Source: Bacteroidota bacterium (lineage in GTDB: Bacteria; Bacteroidota; Bacteroidia; Cytophagales; Cyclobacteriaceae). Taken from it: DNA of 17,460 nucleotides. The stretch is taken from positions 1 through 17,460 of the forward strand of contig JAEZGH010000032.1 in assembly GCA_023417065.1 (NCBI GenBank), written 5' to 3'. Made by a program: the position numbers and the translations under genes. The notes under the pieces are model-generated. The model was given only the letters and a program-made list of their open reading frames with translations, did not search any database and was not told where the DNA came from. Position 1 is the stretch's first letter. Every line of letters starts with the position of its first letter. Positions 13,298 to 17,460 of this stretch are shown here, piece after piece.

Positions 13298-14019
13298 AAA
13301 TGAGAGTTGTATCTGTGATGCTGTTTATCGGACTCTGCTGGAATGGGCACGCACAACAAAATAACAACGCCCATAATCCGGAGCGAAGTACGCTTACGGG
13401 TGGTGTTCGTCTGCGTTACGGGGGCTCATTCAGGCAACTTGATCCGCAGCAGGAAAGTGACATTTACCGGGAAGCCAGAAACGTCGAACATTCCGCGTCA
13501 GCATATTCTGCTACGTTGCTCATACAACGATCGGTGACCAGACGTTTGGCAGTACAGGCGGGAGCCGGTTATTCGACAATAAGCTATCAAACCCGCTATA
13601 GCGATTTGAATTGGCTTGATGATGAAAGAACGCATCCGGTACGAAGCAGAACGCGATACACCTTTAAGTTTGTCGAGGTTCCTATTGACGTTCAGTACTC
13701 TTTTCCCGCGAGAAATTTTGATATTGTAGCAATAGCAGGATTTGGTGGGAATGCGTTCCTGGAACGCGAAACGAAACTCACGACAACGGGTGGCGACCAA
13801 GGAACACAGACCGTGAAATCAGACACCAATTTTGGTTACCGGCGCTTCAATATCACGGGGTCCGTCGGCGCAGGCGTGCAGCGTAAGATCTCCGACAAGA
13901 CATTCATTATGTTCGATTCACGTTTCTGTTACTTTTTCAATTCTGTAAGTGAAGGGGGTGTTTCGGAACACCCCTTCTCCTACTCCATTGGCTTAACGGC
14001 TTTTTATAAGTTACGATAG
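13294..14019 (+). CDS. Outer-membrane beta-barrel protein (PorT-like)
   Basis: The 241-residue protein has a signal peptide (MRVVSVMLFIGLCWNGHAQ, cut after about residue 21) and then alternating strands with Tyr, Arg and Gly: GVRLRYGGSF, ATLLIQRSVTRRLAVQAGAG, YSTISYQTRYSDL, YTFKFVEVPIDVQYSF, DIVAIAGFGGNAFL, FNITGSVGAGVQRK, and the end FSYSIGLTAFYKLR. The FKFVEVPIDVQY pattern is typical of the outer-membrane barrel proteins of the PorT/OmpA-like barrel group. The start overlaps the cytochrome stop, so they are probably made together and may act together at the envelope. A strong hairpin lies within the coding region at 13951-13977. Confidence 0.85.
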   Translation: MKMRVVSVMLFIGLCWNGHAQQNNNAHNPERSTLTGGVRLRYGGSFRQLDPQQESDIYREARNVEHSASAYSATLLIQRSVTRRLAVQAGAGYSTISYQTRYSDLNWLDDERTHPVRSRTRYTFKFVEVPIDVQYSFPARNFDIVAIAGFGGNAFLERETKLTTTGGDQGTQTVKSDTNFGYRRFNITGSVGAGVQRKISDKTFIMFDSRFCYFFNSVSEGGVSEHPFSYSIGLTAFYKLR

Positions 14020-14042
14020 CCTGGCGACATACCGCGACACCA

Positions 14043-14981
14043 TCAGCGTTTGTGTTTCCGGAAGAACTCCCAGATCTTGCCGGTGGCATTGATTGCTGTC
14101 GACGGTTCATCACTGAATACTGAACTGCGACGGCCACCGGGCCATGAATGTCCGCCATCGTTTAAAATCCAGGTTTCAATCGAAGCATCATCACTACAGT
14201 CTTCAATCAACGAATGCGTGTAGGCGTCGTCGCTGGTAGTCGTATATTTTGAACAGCCGTTGTTCGCACCAATAACGTTAATAGCCGAATCCGCTGAGGC
14301 AAAGTAGTATCCGCCGATACCTTTACCTCCATTGTAAGGCACTTTCGTATCATTTACCGAATGGATATGAATAAATGGAGTGGGCTGACCTCCGTCACAC
14401 ACTTCGCTTAGCATCATCGTTCCACTTACTGCGCCAATAGCTGCAAATTTCTCAGGCAGCTCACACGCGAGTCTGTAAGCCAGCATAGCCCCGTTCGACA
14501 TGCCGACAACATAAACCCGTGAGGGATCAACCGGATACTTCCTGATCAGGTGTTCTGTTAAGGAGTTGATGAACTTCACATCGTTGACATTTTGTTCCAT
14601 GGCGTACTGGCAGCATGTCCCTGCATTCCACGTGCGAATGCGAAACCGTCCTTCACCGGGTACCCCTTCCGGGTATACCACGATGAAGTTTTCTTCCTTT
14701 GCCTTTTCATTCCAGCCATAGTCGCGTTCAGCCTGCGAGGCACTTCCTCCCGTTCCATGAAGCATCAGCACGAGCGGAACAGTCTTGCCCTCATCCACTG
14801 CATTCTGGATGTTGATCAGGTAAGAACGCATTCGTCCATCGACATCTATCTCCTCATACTGACGGGTCGGCTTCGCTCCCGGATGATCATCGTTATCGCA
14901 CGCAATGAGAAAGCTTGCAGCTGCAAGCATGGCAAATATCAAAAAGTTATCATCCATAGTTTCTTGTCTTTTGTTTATCAT
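14043..14981 (-). CDS. Secreted lipoprotein esterase, PHB depolymerase / feruloyl esterase type
   Basis: The 312-residue alpha/beta hydrolase has a lipoprotein signal (AMLAAASFLIAC, Cys28) and a short linker. The catalytic serine is in GMSNGA (Ser162), with Asp211 in VNDTKVP and His278 in GGHSWPGG as likely partners. The oxyanion motif is LHGTGG (74-79), and WNAGTCC (118-124) is typical of the esterase family that includes LpqC, PHB depolymerases and CE1 feruloyl esterases. The substrate cannot be told; a plant-wall ester would fit the xylanase in this window, but the two genes are far apart. The ATG at 14981 keeps the positive n-region (NKR), so it was preferred to a later ATG. It is 5 bases after the Spy-like gene. 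Confidence 0.9.
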   Translation of the reverse strand: MINKRQETMDDNFLIFAMLAAASFLIACDNDDHPGAKPTRQYEEIDVDGRMRSYLINIQNAVDEGKTVPLVLMLHGTGGSASQAERDYGWNEKAKEENFIVVYPEGVPGEGRFRIRTWNAGTCCQYAMEQNVNDVKFINSLTEHLIRKYPVDPSRVYVVGMSNGAMLAYRLACELPEKFAAIGAVSGTMMLSEVCDGGQPTPFIHIHSVNDTKVPYNGGKGIGGYYFASADSAINVIGANNGCSKYTTTSDDAYTHSLIEDCSDDASIETWILNDGGHSWPGGRRSSVFSDEPSTAINATGKIWEFFRKHKR

Positions 14982-14986
14982 TCAGC

Positions 14987-15379
14987 TCAGCGCCGATTTT
15001 CCTTTGAACGCTCCTTAACAGTTTCGCGCATCGCGTCTTTCATTTGCTGATACTTTTTATATTGATCAGCATTGAGGACACCCTTGAGCTCGCCATCCTT
15101 CTTCTGGCCCACAGCGCGCATTCGCTTCAGGCGTTGCAGTTTCCCACCGCTGGCCCGGTACGCCGTTTCCATTTCCCGGGCGTACCGGAGGTTGATGGTG
15201 TAAATCTTGTCCTGTTGCACATCTGTAAGTTCGAGGTGTTCCGTCATTCGCTCCGTTTGATTCTGGGCGCGCTCTTCAGCTGTCGTGCCTGCAAACACCT
15301 GGTCAAGCTTGTCCTGACTGAAGGATGAGGTTGAAATCATCAAAATGGCCGATATGGCCAGTACGTGTTTTAGTTTCAT
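14987..15379 (-). CDS. Periplasmic Spy/CpxP-like helical protein
   Basis: The 130-residue protein has a signal peptide (KHVLAISAILMISTSSFSQ, cut near residue 21) and is otherwise helical, charged and Lys/Arg/Glu-rich. The LTDVQ motif (51-55) is the LTxxQ hallmark of the Spy/CpxP group, and LNADQYKKY (102-110) looks like the second, weaker copy. Family members act as periplasmic chaperones or sensors of envelope stress. It is the first gene of a two-gene unit with the esterase (5-base gap) and lies just downstream of the response regulator, which may control it. Function is assigned from the family plan only. Confidence 0.85.
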   Translation of the reverse strand: MKLKHVLAISAILMISTSSFSQDKLDQVFAGTTAEERAQNQTERMTEHLELTDVQQDKIYTINLRYAREMETAYRASGGKLQRLKRMRAVGQKKDGELKGVLNADQYKKYQQMKDAMRETVKERSKENRR

Positions 15380-15495
15380 AATACATTTTGTTTAATCGTT
15401 GCGCATAGATAAATCCCACGCTTGTGCAATGCAGCCGAAACTGTTGTGAACGATCTAAAACAACAAGTGAACTCCCTGCATCGGAAAGTGAACCA

Positions 15496-16266
15496 TCAGT
15501 GCGATCCCGTGGATAGCCATTTTTTAAACAACGATGTCCTTGCCTTGCTTACGATGAAGGATTCCTGTTCCGGGATGTTAAGTCTCAGTATTAACTTCGA
15601 ATGGAAATGCGGTTCCATGTGAACGATGGCATTGCGGTTGACGATACATTGGCGGTTCACGCGAAAGAAAGTAACCGGATCGAGACGTCCTTCGAGTTCA
15701 TCCATGGTTATTCCCATCAATGGATGCGACCTGCCGGATGCGTGGCCATGAGGCAGTCCATTACGGATAAAGAAACACGCAAAGTCATCAGAAGGAATAG
15801 GAATCAGCTTCTCGCGCTGGCTGACGAGAAGCGTAAAAATCCTGCGCGTGTTGACCCCAGCGATCTCCTTCGCCAACGCCGCATAATTTATGGCCGAAAG
15901 GGTTTGTGTACTTGCCAACTTATTCAACGCCCGATGCAACTCACCACTTTTCACTGGTTTTAAAAGGTAGTCCACGCTATTGACGCGGAAAGCCTTAATC
16001 GCATATTGATTGAAGGCTGTAGTGAAGATGATGGGAAATGTCAGGGGCGTCCTATCGAAGATGTCAAATGAGGTTCCGTCACCGAGCTGAATATCAAATA
16101 TTCCAAGTCCGGGGTGTGGATTTGATTCAAACCAGCCCACGCTTTCTTCCACACTTCGCAGCACCGCTTTTATCTCCAGATCGCTATCGTATTCCCGAAG
16201 AAGATTAATCAGATGTTCGGAAGCTCCTGTTTCGTCTTCCACAATTACCAACGACATAGTTCTCAT
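15496..16266 (-). CDS. LytTR family response regulator
   Basis: The 256-residue protein joins a receiver domain (about residues 4-115) to a LytTR DNA-binding domain (about 140-250). The receiver keeps the acidic pair Glu10/Asp11, the phospho-acceptor Asp58 in FDIQLGDGTSFD, Thr82/83 in FTTAFNQYAI, and Lys103 in DYLLKPVKSG. The LytTR part ends with FFRVNRQCIVNRNAIV (200-215) and YxxKLILRL-like strands, typical of the family. Its start ATG overlaps the stop of the sensor kinase gene by four bases (ATGA), so the pair is co-translated. The target genes are unknown; the Spy-like and esterase genes 116 bases downstream are the nearest candidates. Confidence 0.93.
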   Translation of the reverse strand: MRTMSLVIVEDETGASEHLINLLREYDSDLEIKAVLRSVEESVGWFESNPHPGLGIFDIQLGDGTSFDIFDRTPLTFPIIFTTAFNQYAIKAFRVNSVDYLLKPVKSGELHRALNKLASTQTLSAINYAALAKEIAGVNTRRIFTLLVSQREKLIPIPSDDFACFFIRNGLPHGHASGRSHPLMGITMDELEGRLDPVTFFRVNRQCIVNRNAIVHMEPHFHSKLILRLNIPEQESFIVSKARTSLFKKWLSTGSH

Positions 16267-17285
16267 AAAAGAGGTAAATAGAGTTCAAAGTTTCCATCAC
16301 CGTTTCGGATCTCAATATTCCGGCTTCCCGACAGGACGTATCGTTTCGACAGGTTTGCCAGTCCGATGCCGTACCCGACAGAACTCACCTTTCTAACAGG
16401 ATTTTTTACCAGCAGCCATGTATGCCTTCCGGATATTTCAATTTCGAGGGGATGGGCCGCGGACACCATGTTGTGTTTGATCGCATTTTCAACGGCAATC
16501 TGAATTGCAAACTGCGGGAGTAATTTTGATTGGACCTCTTCTGCATCAATAGTAACCCGAATCGCATCTGCGAATCTTGAATTCATCATATACAGGTATG
16601 AATGAAGGAAGTCAAGTTCTTCCTTCACTGAGACCAGATTGTCGGATCGCTTCTCAAGAATGTATCTGAATGTATCGGCAAGGTGATCGAGGAAGGTAAG
16701 GGCGTTCTGATTCCTGGGATGTATCAGTCCGCCAAGGGTACTGAGCGTGTTAAATATGAAATGCGGATCGAGCTGGCTGCGAAGTGCGGCGAGCTCAGAC
16801 TCAGTATTTTTACTTTCGAGCGTCAGCACCTCCATACGTTCCCGGTCCAGTTTCTCAATGAGATCAACAACGTACGTGAATAATCCAACGATGATTGCCA
16901 GAATAGCATTTCTGACAAGGTAAAATGTGAAGTACGCCAGTGGGGCGCGGATTTCGAGAACGAAGGTAGCAACGACCACAAGTATGGCTGAACAAACAAT
17001 GACGACGATGAACTTTGCAGCGAGGTACAACGCGCCCCATACAATGCCATGGTGTTCTCTGAGAAGATTGGCCAGGATAAAATCTGCGCAAAAGAAAAAG
17101 AGTGACGTTAAGAATACGGTGACAAAAAGGTAAGATACCCGTACTGTAATATTACCTTCCATCAGGCCCACCTGAGGTGCTTCCGGCATCCCGCGGAATA
17201 CCAGCCATGGTAACGAGTACAATAGTGCAATGATGAAAGACAAGAGCACTATGATCCATTTTTTCTGCGTCATATATTTCAACAT
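16263..17285 (-). CDS. LytS/YehU-type sensor histidine kinase
   Basis: The 340-residue inner-membrane kinase has about four membrane helices (roughly residues 10-30, 48-73, 84-108 and 118-143), a short coiled linker (LDRERMEVLTLESKNTESEL), and a His_kinase domain. The phospho-acceptor His175 lies in LDPHFIFNTLSTLGGLIHP. The N box is VENAIKHN (265-272) and the ATP-lid segment is GYGIGLANL (304-312). It phosphorylates the response regulator encoded in the overlapping downstream gene. There is no periplasmic sensor domain of note, so the signal is likely sensed within the membrane. The 175 bases upstream, to the window end, show no gene and only weak hairpins. Confidence 0.93.
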   Translation of the reverse strand: MLKYMTQKKWIIVLLSFIIALLYSLPWLVFRGMPEAPQVGLMEGNITVRVSYLFVTVFLTSLFFFCADFILANLLREHHGIVWGALYLAAKFIVVIVCSAILVVVATFVLEIRAPLAYFTFYLVRNAILAIIVGLFTYVVDLIEKLDRERMEVLTLESKNTESELAALRSQLDPHFIFNTLSTLGGLIHPRNQNALTFLDHLADTFRYILEKRSDNLVSVKEELDFLHSYLYMMNSRFADAIRVTIDAEEVQSKLLPQFAIQIAVENAIKHNMVSAAHPLEIEISGRHTWLLVKNPVRKVSSVGYGIGLANLSKRYVLSGSRNIEIRNGDGNFELYLPLL

Positions 17286-17460
17286 TCAGCAATCATAAAC
17301 GATGCAGGTGTCAATTCGTTGAAAAACGTGGGTGAAACGGACAAATCGGTGGATGAAGGGCCCGTATGCCCCGCCAGTTAATCCTGAGCGCAAGGCGATA
17401 TCGTCGACGTGTCCCAATATCAGGATCAATCGGACAAAACCGATTCTGAGGTTTCAGCCA

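Noticed and set aside
15601..15963. Plus-strand open frame of 120 codons
   Set aside because: It is the antisense shadow of the response regulator gene, whose receiver and LytTR motifs are clear.
1..17460. CRISPR arrays, tRNA genes, rRNA genes and transposases
   Set aside because: No regular repeat-spacer pattern, no cloverleaf candidates, and no transposase or integrase motifs were seen in any frame examined.

Overview
The window looks like chromosomal DNA of a Bacteroidota bacterium, most likely of the Cytophagales type. The evidence is an ECF sigma factor of the Bacteroidetes style, a promoter of the Bacteroidetes kind (TTG, 19 bases, TATGTTTG), LytS/LytTR signalling, DUF2490 and PorT-like outer-membrane barrels, few Shine-Dalgarno sequences, and gene-free stretches full of short degenerate repeats. 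No rRNA, tRNA, CRISPR array, transposase or complete phage was seen.

Region 1 (1-4354) is the most unusual part. A tightly packed leftward operon (2832 down to the left edge) encodes a small helix-turn-helix-like protein, a single-pass membrane protein, two DUF2589 proteins, a small protein that may be related to them, and a truncated protein of unknown function. Divergent from it, with its own promoter, is a two-gene rightward unit: a Bacteroidetes-specific unknown protein of 251 residues and a 58-residue holin-like membrane protein, ended by a clear terminator. I know of no function for this set. It is the best candidate for an undescribed system.

Region 2 (4389-6128) has an orphan ECF sigma factor with no anti-sigma gene beside it, then about 1.1 kb without a credible gene but with inverted and dispersed repeats.

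Region 3 (6129-9624) has a GH10 endo-xylanase (leftward), a repeat-rich spacer, then a short-chain dehydrogenase and an AraC regulator (rightward).

Region 4 (9890-14019) has a regulator that fuses a ChrB-type chromate-resistance domain to an AraC DNA-binding domain, a DUF2490 outer-membrane protein, a GNAT acetyltransferase (leftward), and a two-gene unit of a diheme cytochrome c lipoprotein overlapping an outer-membrane barrel gene by 4 bases.

Region 5 (14043-17285, all leftward) has a LytS-type histidine kinase and LytTR response regulator overlapping by 4 bases, then a Spy-like periplasmic protein and a secreted PHB-depolymerase/feruloyl-esterase-type lipoprotein, which could be targets of the two-component pair. 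All family calls come from reading motifs by eye; none was checked by a search.
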